This document shows positions 1 to 10,200 of a stretch of 64,000 nt of DNA, in pieces. The position numbers were made by a program, and so were the translations under genes. Source of the DNA: DASRAU01 sp035638075 (GTDB lineage: Bacteria; Acidobacteriota; Polarisedimenticolia; Gp22-AA2); the NCBI GenBank assembly GCA_035638075.1, contig DASRAU010000027.1, positions 62,001 to 126,000 on the forward strand. The letters run 5' to 3'. How positions within the stretch are numbered: position 1 is the stretch's first letter; each line of letters starts with the position of its first letter. The notes beneath the pieces were generated by a model. The model saw nothing but the letters and a program-made list of their open reading frames with translations, did not search any database and was not told where the DNA came from.

Positions 1-340
1 CGCGCACGAACGGCGGCACCCGCACCATGTCCGCGGCCGGGATCCCCTCGGTGATGCAGACGATGAGCTTCACGCCGGCGTCGGCCGCTTCGAGGATCGC
101 GTCGGCCGCGAAGGCCGGCGGCACGAAGATGAGCGACACGTCGCAGCCGGTCTTCGCGACCGCCTCGTTGACGGTGTTGAACACCGGGATGGTCTCGTGC
201 GTCTGGCCGCCGCGCCCCGGCGTGACGCCGGCGACGACTTTCGTGCCGTAGTCGAGGCACTGCTTGGCGTGGAAGGAACCTTCGCGTCCGGTCAGCCCCT
301 GGACGACGATGCGGCTGTTCTTGTCGACGAGCACGCTCAT
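1..340 (-). CDS. sucD: succinate-CoA ligase alpha subunit (partial, runs off left edge)
   Basis: The alpha subunit of succinyl-CoA synthetase binds CoA and carries the catalytic phosphohistidine in the TCA cycle. Only the N-terminal 113 codons are present. They read MSVLVDKNSRIVVQGLTG, then GREGSFHAKQCLDYGTKVV and GVTPGRGGQTH, which is the typical CoA-binding Rossmann start of SucD. The phosphohistidine region lies outside the window. Its ATG overlaps the sucC stop by 3 bases (ATGA), so the two subunits are translationally coupled as in most bacteria. Identification is secure; only the 3' end is missing. Confidence 0.95.
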   Translation of the reverse strand, partial: MSVLVDKNSRIVVQGLTGREGSFHAKQCLDYGTKVVAGVTPGRGGQTHETIPVFNTVNEAVAKTGCDVSLIFVPPAFAADAILEAADAGVKLIVCITEGIPAADMVRVPPFVR

Positions 341-1503
341 CGCGTCGCCCCGGCCAGCGCCACGACCTTCTTCGCGGCGTCGAGCATGTTGTCGGCGACC
401 GTGACGTTGAGCTTCGCCTCGGCGATGAGGCGCTTGCCCTCGTCCACATTCGTGCCCTCGAGCCGGGCGACGATCGGCACCTTGACGCCGACCTTCTGCA
501 CCGCGTCGATGAGACCGCGCGCCAGCACGTCCACCCGCAGGATGCCGCCGAAGATGTTGATCAGCACCGCCTTGACGTTCGGATCCGCCACGAGGATGCG
601 GAAGGCCGCCGCCACCTGCTCGCTCGAGGCGCCGCCGCCGACGTCGAGGAAGTTGGCGGGCGAGCCGCCGACGTGATGGATGATGTCCATCGTCGCCATG
701 GCGAGACCCGCGCCGTTCACCATGCAGCCGACGCTGCCGTCGAGCTTGATGTAGTTGAGCGAGTGGGCGGAAGCCTCGACCTCGAGCGGCTCCTCCTCGT
801 CCGGATCGCGCAATTCGCGGATGCGCGGGTGGCGGTAGAGGGCGTTGTCGTCGAAGGTCATCTTGGCGTCGAGCGCCACGAGCCCACCCGCCTTCGTGAC
901 CACGAGCGGGTTGACCTCCACGAGCGAGGCGTCGACGGCGTCGTACATGCGCGCCAGCGCGGAGATCAGGTTGACGCCGCGCGTCACCTGATCTCCCTCG
1001 AGCCCGAGGCAATAGGCGATCTTGCGCGCCTGGTAGGAACGCAGGCCGAGGGACGGCTCGATCGGCTCGACCAGGATGGCTTCAGGCTTCTTCGCCGCGA
1101 CGTCCTCGATGTCCATCCCCCCTTCGGCGCAGGCCATCACGGCGGGGACGCCGCGGCCGCGGTCGAGGGTGATGCCGAGGTACAGCTCGCGGACGATCTC
1201 GAGCGTCTCCTCGACCAGCAGACGCCGGACCTTCTTTCCCTGCGGGCCGGTCTGCGGCGTGACCAGGGTCATGCCGATCATCTTCTCGGCCAGCGCCCCG
1301 GCCTCGACCGCGTCGGCGGCGACCTTGATCCCGCCTCCCTTGCCGCGGCCGCCGGCGTGCACTTGCGCCTTCAGGACGACGCGGCCGCCCAGGCTCGAAG
1401 CCTGCGCCATCGCCTCGCGCGGGCTGAACGCGACGTCACCGCGCGGCACGTCGATGCCGTGGCCGCGGAGCAGGAGCTTCGCCTGGTATTCGTGGATCTT
1501 CAC
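337..1503 (-). CDS. sucC: succinate-CoA ligase (ADP-forming) beta subunit
   Basis: The beta subunit of succinyl-CoA synthetase has the nucleotide-binding ATP-grasp fold and converts succinyl-CoA to succinate with substrate-level phosphorylation. The 388-residue product has the family's usual length. It begins MKIHEYQAKLLLRGHGIDVP and carries the glycine-rich GGRGKGGGIK segment. Further on are EVNPLVVTK, the metal-site segment KMTFDDNALYRHP, and the C-terminal ligase signature around INIFGGILRVDVLARG. It is followed directly by sucD with an ATGA overlap. The pair follows icd and mdh on the same strand, interrupted by a plus-strand peptidase gene, so it probably has its own promoter in the short gap upstream of 1503. 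Confidence 0.96.
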   Translation of the reverse strand: MKIHEYQAKLLLRGHGIDVPRGDVAFSPREAMAQASSLGGRVVLKAQVHAGGRGKGGGIKVAADAVEAGALAEKMIGMTLVTPQTGPQGKKVRRLLVEETLEIVRELYLGITLDRGRGVPAVMACAEGGMDIEDVAAKKPEAILVEPIEPSLGLRSYQARKIAYCLGLEGDQVTRGVNLISALARMYDAVDASLVEVNPLVVTKAGGLVALDAKMTFDDNALYRHPRIRELRDPDEEEPLEVEASAHSLNYIKLDGSVGCMVNGAGLAMATMDIIHHVGGSPANFLDVGGGASSEQVAAAFRILVADPNVKAVLINIFGGILRVDVLARGLIDAVQKVGVKVPIVARLEGTNVDEGKRLIAEAKLNVTVADNMLDAAKKVVALAGATR

Positions 1504-1606
1504 CGGACCCTCCGGGGAAAGGGCTTTCTATCATCCCGCCCGAGGTGTGTCAAACCCTTGTTTTGACAGCCCTTGCACGCTGTGCGAGAATCCGCCGCCT
1601 GTCTCG

Positions 1607-3169
1607 ATGATGTCGCTCCCGCGCAACCTTCCCCGGCTCTTCGTCGTCGCGATCCTCGGCGGAACGCTCGCCTTCGCATCCGCCTCCGCGGCCGTCCCCA
1701 CACCTGCTGCCGGAGCCCCGGGTGCGCCCCCGGCCGCGGCCGCCGCCGCGGACCAGAAAGCGACCATCGCGCCGCTGGCCTCCAGCCTCGGCGGGCTCGT
1801 GACCTCTTCCGCCGTCCTTCATCCCCAGGAGACCGGCATCGTCGTCATGGCGCTGCCGGAGCGACGCGTCGTCTACTCCAGGCAGGGCGATCGGCCGCTC
1901 AAGCCGGCCTCGACGCTCAAGATCCTCACGACCGCGACGTCGCTGGCGCTGCTGCGGCCGGAGTTCGTCCCGACCACGCCGATCTACGCCGACGCCGACA
2001 TCGATGCCTCGGGCGTGCTGTCCGGAAACCTGTACCTCCAGGGACGAGGCGCACCGGACCTCGTGGGCGAGTCGTTCTGGCTCATCGCGCGGCGCCTGGC
2101 CGACCTCGGGCTGAAGAAGGTCACCGGGAACCTGGTCGCCGACGAGTCCTACTTCGACACCGTGCGCCGGCCGCCGGGCTGGCCGGCCCCGACCGCCGAC
2201 TCCTGGTACAACGCGCCGCAGGGGGCGTTGTCCTGCAACTTCAACGTCGTCACGGTGCGCGTCGCGCCCTCGCCGCTCCTCGGCTCACGCCCCGACCTGA
2301 CCCTCGAGCCGGCGTCGTCGTATTTCCAGGTGCTCAACCGCGCGACCACCGCCGCGCAGACGACCGACCTGCGCGTCGATCGCCTGTACGAGGAGGGACA
2401 GAACCGCATCGTCGTCGGCGGCACCGTGCGCCGCGGCGGCGGCACGGAGATCGTCAACCGCTCGGTCGAGGAACCGGCGCTGTGGTCCCTGACGGCGTTC
2501 CGGGAGATCGCCAAAGGCCTCGGCATCGAAGTCGCGGGGAAGCTCGAGATCGGCACGGTGCCGGCGGGTGCGCGCCTGCTCTACACGCACGACTCGAAGC
2601 CGCTGGCCTCGCTCGTTCGCGACATGAACAAGAACAGCAACAACTTCATGGCCGAGATGCTCTTGAAGACGCTCGGAGCCCAGTTCGTGCAGACGCCGGG
2701 GACGACGGAGGGCGGCCTGGAGATGGTGCGCGCCTATCTCGCGGGGCTGGGGCTCGACCCCGCCGACATGCGCATCGTGGACGGGTCCGGCCTCTCCGAC
2801 AACGATCGGATGCCCGCAATGATGATGGCCGAGATCCTGGCGCGCGCCCGCGCCGACTTCGAAGTGGGTCCGGAGCTGGTGTCGTCACTTCCCATCGGCG
2901 GCGCCGACGGAACCCTCGCCGATCGCTTCGCCTCCGAGGAGGGACGCCGGCGCGTGCGCGCCAAGACCGGGCGCGTCGCCGGCGCGATTTCCCTCGCCGG
3001 CTACGCCTCCAACCGGGACGGCCACGTCCTGGCGTTCGCGATTTTCGCCAACCAGCCGCGCGGCACCCTCGACGCCGTGCACCGCTCGCTCGATCGCCTG
3101 GTCGACGCGATGGCCGCCAGCCGCGACACCGACCTGGTCGCGGGCCCGACGGCGGCTCCGGCGCAGTAA
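1607..3169 (+). CDS. dacB: D-alanyl-D-alanine carboxypeptidase/endopeptidase, PBP4 (S13) family
   Basis: This is a periplasmic penicillin-binding protein of the DacB/PBP4 family, which trims or cleaves peptidoglycan cross-links. From ATG 1607 the product has 520 residues. An N-terminal hydrophobic stretch ending in Ala-rich sequence (LFVVAILGGTLAFASASAA) looks like a signal peptide. All three active-site motifs are present: SxxK as PASTLKI (about residue 101), SxN as NKNSNNFMAEM (about residue 343) and KTG as RAKTGRVAG (about residue 452). The long spacing between SxxK and SxN is typical of S13 enzymes with an inserted domain. A second in-frame ATG follows immediately at 1610. The frame is open further upstream, but that part is antisense to sucC and not part of the gene. 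Confidence 0.93.
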   Translation: MMSLPRNLPRLFVVAILGGTLAFASASAAVPTPAAGAPGAPPAAAAAADQKATIAPLASSLGGLVTSSAVLHPQETGIVVMALPERRVVYSRQGDRPLKPASTLKILTTATSLALLRPEFVPTTPIYADADIDASGVLSGNLYLQGRGAPDLVGESFWLIARRLADLGLKKVTGNLVADESYFDTVRRPPGWPAPTADSWYNAPQGALSCNFNVVTVRVAPSPLLGSRPDLTLEPASSYFQVLNRATTAAQTTDLRVDRLYEEGQNRIVVGGTVRRGGGTEIVNRSVEEPALWSLTAFREIAKGLGIEVAGKLEIGTVPAGARLLYTHDSKPLASLVRDMNKNSNNFMAEMLLKTLGAQFVQTPGTTEGGLEMVRAYLAGLGLDPADMRIVDGSGLSDNDRMPAMMMAEILARARADFEVGPELVSSLPIGGADGTLADRFASEEGRRRVRAKTGRVAGAISLAGYASNRDGHVLAFAIFANQPRGTLDAVHRSLDRLVDAMAASRDTDLVAGPTAAPAQ

Positions 3170-3172
3170 CCG

Positions 3173-4099
3173 CTAGAGCGGCAGCTTCTCGACGAGCTCC
3201 CGCACTGCGGCGGCGGATTTGTCGAGGGCGGCTTTCTCCTCGGCCGTCAGCTTGATCTCGATGACCTTCTCGAGGCCTTTCTCGCCGAGCTGCACCGGCA
3301 CGCCCACGAAGATCCCCGTGTAGCCGTACTCCCCTTCGAGGTAGGCGGCGCAGGGCAGGATGCGGTGCTCGTCGAGGAGGATCGCCTGGACCATCTGCAC
3401 CACCGACGAGGCCGGCGCGTAGTAGGCGCTGCCGCTCTTGAGCAGGTTGACGACCTCGATCCCGCCGTCGCGCGTCCGCTGCACGATGGCGTCGACCCTG
3501 TCCTTGGGCAGGAGCTCGGTGATCGGGATGCCGGCGACGGTCGAGTAGCGCGGCAGCGGCACCATGGTGTCGCCGTGCCCGCCGAGGACGAAGGCGTGCG
3601 TGTCGGCCACCGACACCCCGAGCGCCTCGGAGATGAAGAAGCGCATGCGCGCCGAGTCGAGCACGCCGGCCATGCCGAGCACCCGCTGGCGCGGGAAGCC
3701 GCTCACCTTGAGGGCCGTGTGCGCCATGGCGTCGAGCGGGTTGCTGACGATGATGAGGACCGCGTTGGGCGACTGCTTCGCCACCTCGGTCGTGACCTGC
3801 TTGACGATCTCGAAGTTCTTCGCGACCAGGTCGTCGCGGCTCATGCCGGGCTTGCGCGGCAGGCCCGAGGTGATCACCACGACGTCCGAACCGGCGGTGG
3901 CGGCGTAATTGTTCGCCCCGGTCAGGCGCATGTCGTAGTTGTCCACCGGCCCCGCCTCGTTGAGGTCGAGGCTCTTCCCCTGCGGCATCCCCTCGACGAT
4001 GTCCACGAGGACGACGTCCGCCAGCCGCCGCATGACGATCCGCTCCGCCGCCGAGGCGCCGACGTTGCCCGCACCGATGATCGAGACCTTCCTGCGCAT
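3173..4099 (-). CDS. mdh: malate dehydrogenase (LDH-like type)
   Basis: NAD-dependent malate dehydrogenase interconverts malate and oxaloacetate in the TCA cycle. The 308-residue protein starts with the Rossmann motif VSIIGAGNVGASAAERI. An acidic residue follows at the end of the second strand (LVDIVEGMPQGK), which favours NAD. The substrate loop reads GLPRKPGMSRDDL, whose RKPGMSR pattern marks malate rather than lactate specificity. The catalytic histidine is in FVLGGHGDTMVPLPRYS. It lies 21 bp downstream of icd on the same strand, so the two are probably cotranscribed. It is convergent with the dacB-like gene, with 3 bp between the stop codons. Confidence 0.96.
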   Translation of the reverse strand: MRRKVSIIGAGNVGASAAERIVMRRLADVVLVDIVEGMPQGKSLDLNEAGPVDNYDMRLTGANNYAATAGSDVVVITSGLPRKPGMSRDDLVAKNFEIVKQVTTEVAKQSPNAVLIIVSNPLDAMAHTALKVSGFPRQRVLGMAGVLDSARMRFFISEALGVSVADTHAFVLGGHGDTMVPLPRYSTVAGIPITELLPKDRVDAIVQRTRDGGIEVVNLLKSGSAYYAPASSVVQMVQAILLDEHRILPCAAYLEGEYGYTGIFVGVPVQLGEKGLEKVIEIKLTAEEKAALDKSAAAVRELVEKLPL

Positions 4100-4120
4100 C
4101 GCTCCTCCTCTTCCCCGGGG

Positions 4121-5371
4121 TTACGCGACCGCCTGCATGCGGTCGATGACGACGCCGGCAAACTCGGAGCAGCGCACCGTCTGCGCCTCCTGCATCTGCC
4201 GCGCCAGATCATAAGTGACCTGCCGGCTGGCGATGGCGCCGCGTACCCCCGCGACGACGAGCCGGCCCGCCTCCTCCCAGCCGAGGTGCTCCAGGAGCAT
4301 CGCTCCCGACAGGATGAGCGCGCCCGGGTTCACGTCGTCGCGCCCGGCGTGCGCCGCGGCCGTGCCGTGGGTCGCCTCGAAGACCGCCAGCTCGTCGCCG
4401 AGGTTGACGCTCGGCGCCAGCCCCAGGCCCCCGACGAGGCCGGCGGCGGCGTACGACAGGTAGTCGCCGTTGAGGTTCGTCGTCGCCAGGACCGAGTAAT
4501 CCTCCGGCCGGGTCATGAGCTGCTGGAACATCGAGTCGAGGATGCGATCCTTGACGATGACGCGCCCGTCGGGCCCCTCGGTGCCGCGCTCGGCGGCGTC
4601 CTCCTCGGTGACGGTGAGGTCGCCGAACTCCTCGCGCGCCACGGCGTACCCCCAGTCGCGGAAGGCCCCCTCGGTGAACTTCATGATGTTCCCCTTGTGC
4701 ACGAGGGTGACGCTCGGGCGCCCGTGCTCGAGGGCGTGCCGCAGGGCGCGGCGCACCAGGGCCTGGCTGCGGCGCGCGCTCATCGGCTTGATGCCGAGCG
4801 CGGTTTCCGCCGGCAGGTCGCAGCCCATCTCGCGGTTGAGGAACTCGATCACCCGGCGGCTGCCGCCGGTCTTCTCGCGCCACTCGATGCCGGCGTACAC
4901 GTCCTCGGTGTTCTCGCGGAAGATCGCCAGGTCGATGCGCTCGGGATGTTTCATCGGCGACGGCGCCCCCGGGAACCAGCGCACCGGCCGCAGGCACGCG
5001 TACAGGTCGAGCTCCTGGCGCAGCGTCGAGTTGAGGCTCTTGAACCCGCCACCGACCGGCGTCGTCAGCGGCCCCTTGAAGGCGATGCCGTAGTGGGCGA
5101 GCGCGTCGAGGGTGTCCTGGGGGAGCCACTCGCCGTAGCGCTCCCAGGCCTTGCCGCCCGCGAACACCTCGAACCAGACCAGCCGGCGCTCCCCCTCGTA
5201 GGCGCGCGCCACTGCGGCATCGAGGACCCGCCGCGCCGCCGCGACGATCTCCGGCCCGACCCCGTCCCCCTCGATGAACGGGACGATCGGCTCGGGGGGC
5301 GTCAGGCAGCGTCCCTCCTCGTAACGCAGGGGATTCCCTTCGACCGGCGGGTGGAGCTTTTCGAATTGCAT
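4121..5371 (-). CDS. icd: isocitrate dehydrogenase
   Basis: This enzyme decarboxylates isocitrate to 2-oxoglutarate in the TCA cycle. The 416-residue protein has the length and sequence of the bacterial homodimeric type. Visible landmarks are PFIEGDGVGPEI near the N-terminus, the substrate-binding SLNSTLRQELDLYACLRPV, AIFRENTEDVYAGIEW, and the C-terminal FEATHGTAAAHAGRDDVNPG. The serine of the SLN motif corresponds to the phosphorylation-regulated serine of the E. coli enzyme. No AceK gene is visible here, so that regulation is not implied. Cofactor choice (NADP is usual) was not resolved. It heads a probable icd-mdh operon. Confidence 0.95.
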   Translation of the reverse strand: MQFEKLHPPVEGNPLRYEEGRCLTPPEPIVPFIEGDGVGPEIVAAARRVLDAAVARAYEGERRLVWFEVFAGGKAWERYGEWLPQDTLDALAHYGIAFKGPLTTPVGGGFKSLNSTLRQELDLYACLRPVRWFPGAPSPMKHPERIDLAIFRENTEDVYAGIEWREKTGGSRRVIEFLNREMGCDLPAETALGIKPMSARRSQALVRRALRHALEHGRPSVTLVHKGNIMKFTEGAFRDWGYAVAREEFGDLTVTEEDAAERGTEGPDGRVIVKDRILDSMFQQLMTRPEDYSVLATTNLNGDYLSYAAAGLVGGLGLAPSVNLGDELAVFEATHGTAAAHAGRDDVNPGALILSGAMLLEHLGWEEAGRLVVAGVRGAIASRQVTYDLARQMQEAQTVRCSEFAGVVIDRMQAVA

Positions 5372-5427
5372 GAGGCCCGTACTTTACCAGCGAAGCGGGC
5401 GGCCGGGCCCCTGACTCGGATCGGATC

Positions 5428-6234
5428 CTAGTACTGGACGAGGGAACCTTCGGCGCGGGCGCGGCGGATGGCGAAGCGGAAGGCGATGGCGCCGAGCGGC
5501 ACCAGGATCACGACGAACACGAGGAGCGCCGCGATGTCGGGGAGGATCTCCTGGAACGTCGCGCCCTTGAGGAGCGCCTGCCGCCAGGCGTGCAGGGCAT
5601 AGGTGATCGGCAGGAACTTCGACAGCGAGCCGAGCCACGGCCACATGTCCTGGGGCGGGTAGAAGACGCCGCCGAGCAGCACCGAGACGCTCGACACGAG
5701 GTAGGTGATGGGGTCCCCGCGCTTCAAGTAGAAGACGAAGGCGGCCGACAGGATGCCGATCCCTGAGAACGCCAGCACGGTGATCGCCAGCACCAGCAGG
5801 CACAGCGGCAGGTTCTCGAACCGGATGGCGATGCCGAAGGCCCAGCCGATGACGAGGTAGATCGCCACCTTCACCGAGGACAGGACGAATTCCCACAGCG
5901 CCGAGCCGAGCACCACCGTCCCGGGCGAGGTCGGCGTCACCAGGATCGCCTCGAGCGTCCCGGTCATCTGCTCCTGCCGGATCTTCTGCGAGAACGACCC
6001 GAGTGCCGACGACAGGTAATGGAAGAAGGCCAGCCCGAGGAGGACGTAGGCGAAGTAGTCCATCCCGTCGAGCCCCGGCGTGTCGGCCGGCGCCTTGAGC
6101 ACGCCGGACACGAAGCGCCAGATCAGCACCGACATGAGGATTCCGAAGAACTGCAGCAGGAACGCGGTCCGGTAGGACGTCTCCACCAGGAAATCGCGCT
6201 TCAGGAAGGCGAGCAGGATGCCGAGGGTCTTCAC
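5428..6234 (-). CDS. ABC-2 type transporter permease
   Basis: This integral membrane subunit of an ABC exporter has 268 residues and about six hydrophobic helices. They include TAFLLQFFGILMSVLIWRF, FAYVLLGLAFFHYLSSALG, VAIYLVIGWAFGIAI, LLVLAITVLAFSGIGIL and LLVFVVILVPLGAIAF. The GTG start at 6234 is chosen because it overlaps the stop of the upstream ATPase gene (GTGA) and places the first residues just before the first cytoplasmic helix. Upstream in-frame sequence is antisense-like and lies inside the ATPase gene. Together with that ATPase it forms a minimal two-gene exporter. The substrate cannot be told from sequence. Confidence 0.9.
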   Translation of the reverse strand: MKTLGILLAFLKRDFLVETSYRTAFLLQFFGILMSVLIWRFVSGVLKAPADTPGLDGMDYFAYVLLGLAFFHYLSSALGSFSQKIRQEQMTGTLEAILVTPTSPGTVVLGSALWEFVLSSVKVAIYLVIGWAFGIAIRFENLPLCLLVLAITVLAFSGIGILSAAFVFYLKRGDPITYLVSSVSVLLGGVFYPPQDMWPWLGSLSKFLPITYALHAWRQALLKGATFQEILPDIAALLVFVVILVPLGAIAFRFAIRRARAEGSLVQY

Positions 6235-7241
6235 CGGGGGTGCTCCCGCTCCATCTGGTCGAAGACCTCCTGCAGCCCGGGCTCGCGTCGCGTGCAGGAG
6301 AGGATGGTGCCGCCCGCGGCGAGCAGCGCCTGCAGGAGATCCGACAGCGGCCGGCCGCCGCGATCGATCGCCGCCGCGAGGCGCAGGACGCCGTCCCGGC
6401 GCGGCTCCGGCTCGAGGACCCAGCGCGGACCGGCGGGAGGCCGATCGATTCCGGTGACCTCGATGGCGTACTGTTCGCGGCCCGGCAGTCCGGCGGTGAT
6501 GTCGGCCAGGCTCCCCTCCCGCAGCACCCGGCCGCGGTGCAGGATCGCCAGGCGCTGGCAGAGGTCCTCCGCCTCCGGCAGGTTGTGCGTCGCCAGGAGG
6601 ATCGTTTTTCCCCGCTGCTGGTGCAGACGCGTCCCGATGAACTGGCGCAGGTGTTTCGCGGCGATCGGGTCGAGGGAGCGGGTCGGCTCGTCGAGGCACA
6701 GGACCGGCGGGTCGTGCAGGAGCGCGCGGCAGATCGCCAGGCGCTGCTTCATCCCGGAGGAGTACGACATGAACTGGCGCTTCGCGACCTCGCCCAGCTC
6801 CATCGTCTCGAGCAGGTCGCGGGTGCGGCGGCGCGACTCCGCGGCGCCGAGGCCGTAGAGCCGGGCGAAGAACTCGAGGTTGTCCTCTCCCGAGAGCCGC
6901 CAGTAGAACGAGCGCTCGTCGGCGGTGACGAAGCCGATGCTGCGCCGAACCTCCTCGTCGTCACGCGCCACATCGCGTCCTTCGACCTCGGCCGTGCCGC
7001 GCGTCGGCAGGATGAGGCAGGCGAGGATCTTGAGCAGCGTCGTCTTGCCGGCGCCGTTGGGCCCGAGCAGCCCGTAGAGGGTGCCACGCGGCACCTCGAG
7101 CGAGACGTCCACGAGCCCCTCGACGCGCTCGGCGCGCCGCCACGGGTGCAGGGTCATTTCGAGGATCGACCGCCGTTTGATGTAGGTCTTGCCCAATCCG
7201 CGCAGCCGCAGCGCCGGCACGTCCCCGGGAGCCGCCATCAT
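6231..7241 (-). CDS. ABC transporter ATP-binding protein
   Basis: This is the ATPase partner of the ABC-2 permease immediately downstream. The 336-residue product has Walker A GPNGAGKTT (about residue 60), a CcmA/NatA-like signature MSYSSGMKQRL (about residue 157), Walker B VLCLDEPTRSLDP, and the switch histidine in LLATHNLPEAEDL. About 100 residues follow the ATPase core, as in many exporter ATPases. The ATG at 7241 overlaps the stop of the upstream FG-GAP gene (ATGA). A second ATG at 7238 is better spaced from the GAGGGG ribosome-binding sequence and is an equally good start. Confidence 0.92.
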   Translation of the reverse strand: MMAAPGDVPALRLRGLGKTYIKRRSILEMTLHPWRRAERVEGLVDVSLEVPRGTLYGLLGPNGAGKTTLLKILACLILPTRGTAEVEGRDVARDDEEVRRSIGFVTADERSFYWRLSGEDNLEFFARLYGLGAAESRRRTRDLLETMELGEVAKRQFMSYSSGMKQRLAICRALLHDPPVLCLDEPTRSLDPIAAKHLRQFIGTRLHQQRGKTILLATHNLPEAEDLCQRLAILHRGRVLREGSLADITAGLPGREQYAIEVTGIDRPPAGPRWVLEPEPRRDGVLRLAAAIDRGGRPLSDLLQALLAAGGTILSCTRREPGLQEVFDQMEREHPR

Positions 7242-10200
7242 TTCCCCTCGAGGTGGCGCGTGTTGTACGTGGTGCGCCAGTCTCGGTGGGCGGCGTCGTC
7301 GGGGTACTTCTCCCCTTCCGCGTAGGGGTAGGACTTCATGTCGCGGAACGGCAGCGGCTCGACCGTCTCGCCGTGCGCCGTGTGCGGATCCATGTCCTTG
7401 CACCAGCCGGACAGGTTCAGGACGAAGGAGCGGATGGTCCCCTTGGGGGCCGGCGGCAGCCCCTTGACCGGGAACTCGAGCGTCACTTCCTCACCCTTGC
7501 CGAAGATGACCGAGAGATCGTCCGCCTCGGTGACGAGGTCCGTCACCCGTCCCAGGCGGGTGTAGTCGCCGCTCATGACGCGGAAGGGCTGCGTGTTGTC
7601 GAGGATGCGGTAATCGTAGAGACGCGGCTCCTTCCCGTCGGGGCTGTGCTCGCGCGGAAAGCCGCGGCGGTGCAGGTGCGCCGCGGCCGTCTTCGCCTCG
7701 CTCACCTGGAGGCGCGACGCCATGGTCGCCTCGTCCCACGGCCGCGCCAGGAAGATCTGGTCCCAGTAGACGCGCATGTTGGTGCGCAGCCGCATGCGCC
7801 GGCCACGGAGCTTCCCGAGCGACGAGAGGTCGACCGCGATGGTGCGCGCCATCCCGGGCGGGAAGCCCATCGGCTCGAGCACCGGCTGGAAGATCCCGTC
7901 GGCGTTCTCCATCTCGAGGATGGGGATCACCATCGACAGCTCCTGCTGGGACGCCGCGTAGTTGCTCGACGAATACTCGAAGTCCGTCCAGCCGTTGAGG
8001 AAGAGGACGTAGCCCTCCTGGTCGACGATCGACGGCGGGAACTCCATGGTGATGTCGTGCATCTCGGCGTAGCCGGCGAGGTTGAGCTTGCGGAACTCGT
8101 CCGGGTAGGTGCGATCCACCTTGACGATGCGGTCGAGCACGTCGCGCCCGTGGTGATCGACGGCGCGCGTCGGGACGATCTTCGCCGTCTTCTCGAACGC
8201 ATACAGGCGCGGGGTGCCGCGCGGCACGCCGGCGTTCATGTTCGGGACGACCTCGACGTCCTTCGGGGCGTCGATCACCTGGAGCCGCGCCGCGTCGAGG
8301 TAGGTGACCTCCTCGAGGTTCTCGAGCACCTGGAAGTAATACGCCCCGTCGAGCGGCTGCAGCTGCGTCGCCGAGATTGCCAGCGACTCGTCCGGCACCG
8401 GCGTGCCGTACTTGCCCGGAGCGAGCCAGGTGCCGAGTCCGCCGACGCCGAGCACGTCGGTGACGAAGCGGTAGGAGCCGCCGTCCCAGGCGAACAGCAG
8501 CGGGCACGAGGATCCCTTGCGGTCGAGCTCCTGGGGCTCGATGCGCTGGCCCGACGAGACGTCGAGCTCCGCCTGCAGCACGCCGCCCGGCCAGAGGAGA
8601 CGGACGACATCGGCGACCGGACGCGGGCCGAGCCCGGCGTGGAGCGGCACTGCGGAGGACGAGAGATAACCCGAGCCCGCGGTCACTTCGCGCCGCTGCC
8701 AGGACGGTCCCGCCTGGATCTCGATCTTCGTACCGACCGCCTGGCGATTGCTGCCGAGTCCGTGCGGCGCGACCTCCACCCACTTGTTCTGCGACGGCGT
8801 GTCGTTGAGGAGCACGAGAGCCGCACCGCCGTTCTGTGACACGACCAGGTCGAGATCGCCGTCGCCGTCGAGATCGGCGGTCGCGGCGCCGCGGCCGTCC
8901 TTGATCGCGATGGTGCCGAGCCCCGCCGCCGCGGTGGCGTCGCTGAAGGCGCCGTGCCCGTCGTTGGTGAGCAGCACCTGGCCGGCGCCGCACAGATACA
9001 AATCGAGGTCGCCGTCGTTGTCGGCGTCGAACAGGACGGCGCCGTAGAACGACCCCTTCGCCGCCGCCGGCAGATCCCGCCGCGCGAATCCGCCGTTCTC
9101 CTGGCCGAGGAAGAGAGCCGTCCCTTCCGGCGCCGGCGCGGGGAAGACGAGATCGGGCCGGCCGTCGCCGTCCACGTCGCCCACGGCCACGCCGCGTCCT
9201 CCCCCCGCCGCGCGCAGTCCGGCGCGCCCGGCTGCCTCGGCGAATCCGTCCTCGCGCCGGTTGTCGAGCAGCGTGTCGGCGCCGCCGACGCCCGCGACGA
9301 CGATGTCGAGGTCGCGGTCGAGGTCGAGGTCGGAGAACAACACGCCGATCGCTCCGCCCGCGCCCGGACGGACAGGCAGGCTGGAGGTCGCCTCCTCGAA
9401 GGTGCCGTCGCCACGGTTTCGCAGCAGGGTCAGGCGCGCAGCGCCCGCCGCCGGGCTCGGGCGCGCCAAGAGCAAATCGAGATCCCCATCATGGTCGGGA
9501 TCCCCCCAGGCGGCGCCGGCGATGAGCCCCTTCGCCGCGATTTTCGACGCGGTGCTGACATCCTGGAACGTGCCCTTGCCGTCGTTCCGGAAGAGAGCCG
9601 CGCCCGAAGCCCCGGTGAGACAGAGGTCGAGGTCGCCGTCGTTGTCGTAGTCGCCCAGCGCCGCCGCCAGTCCCGCGGAAGGGAACGCGACCCCGGCGCG
9701 GGCAGAGACGTCCTCGAAGCGGCCGCCGCCGCGGTTCTTTTCGATCACCGGCGTCCCCTTGCCGTCCGCGGAGACGTTGGCCAGGATGAGATCGATGAGA
9801 CCATCGCCGTCGAGATCGCCGGCGGCAACCCCCGAACCGAGACGCGCCGCCTCGGTCGCCTTGCCGTCTCCGCCGGGACCGCCGTGCTTGAAAATGATTC
9901 CCGAAGCGACGGTGGCATCGCGGAAGCGCGCCGCCACGGCCGGTGCCGGAGCCTGTGGCCCGAAGGCGGAATAGTCGGTGATGACGAGCGCGTACCGTCC
10001 TGCCTCGCCGTACTGGTTGCCGGTCGGCACCGCGAACTTCGGGTTGGCGGCCAGCTTCTGGTAGGCCGCCATCTCCTTCTCCCCTTCCGCCGCCTGCCCC
10101 GACTGTACCAGCGCGCGGGCCAGCTGGTAGCGCACCGACATGCCGTTGGGGTCGAGATCCCTGGCCTTGCGCAGCGACTCGATGGCGCGATCGAACTGCC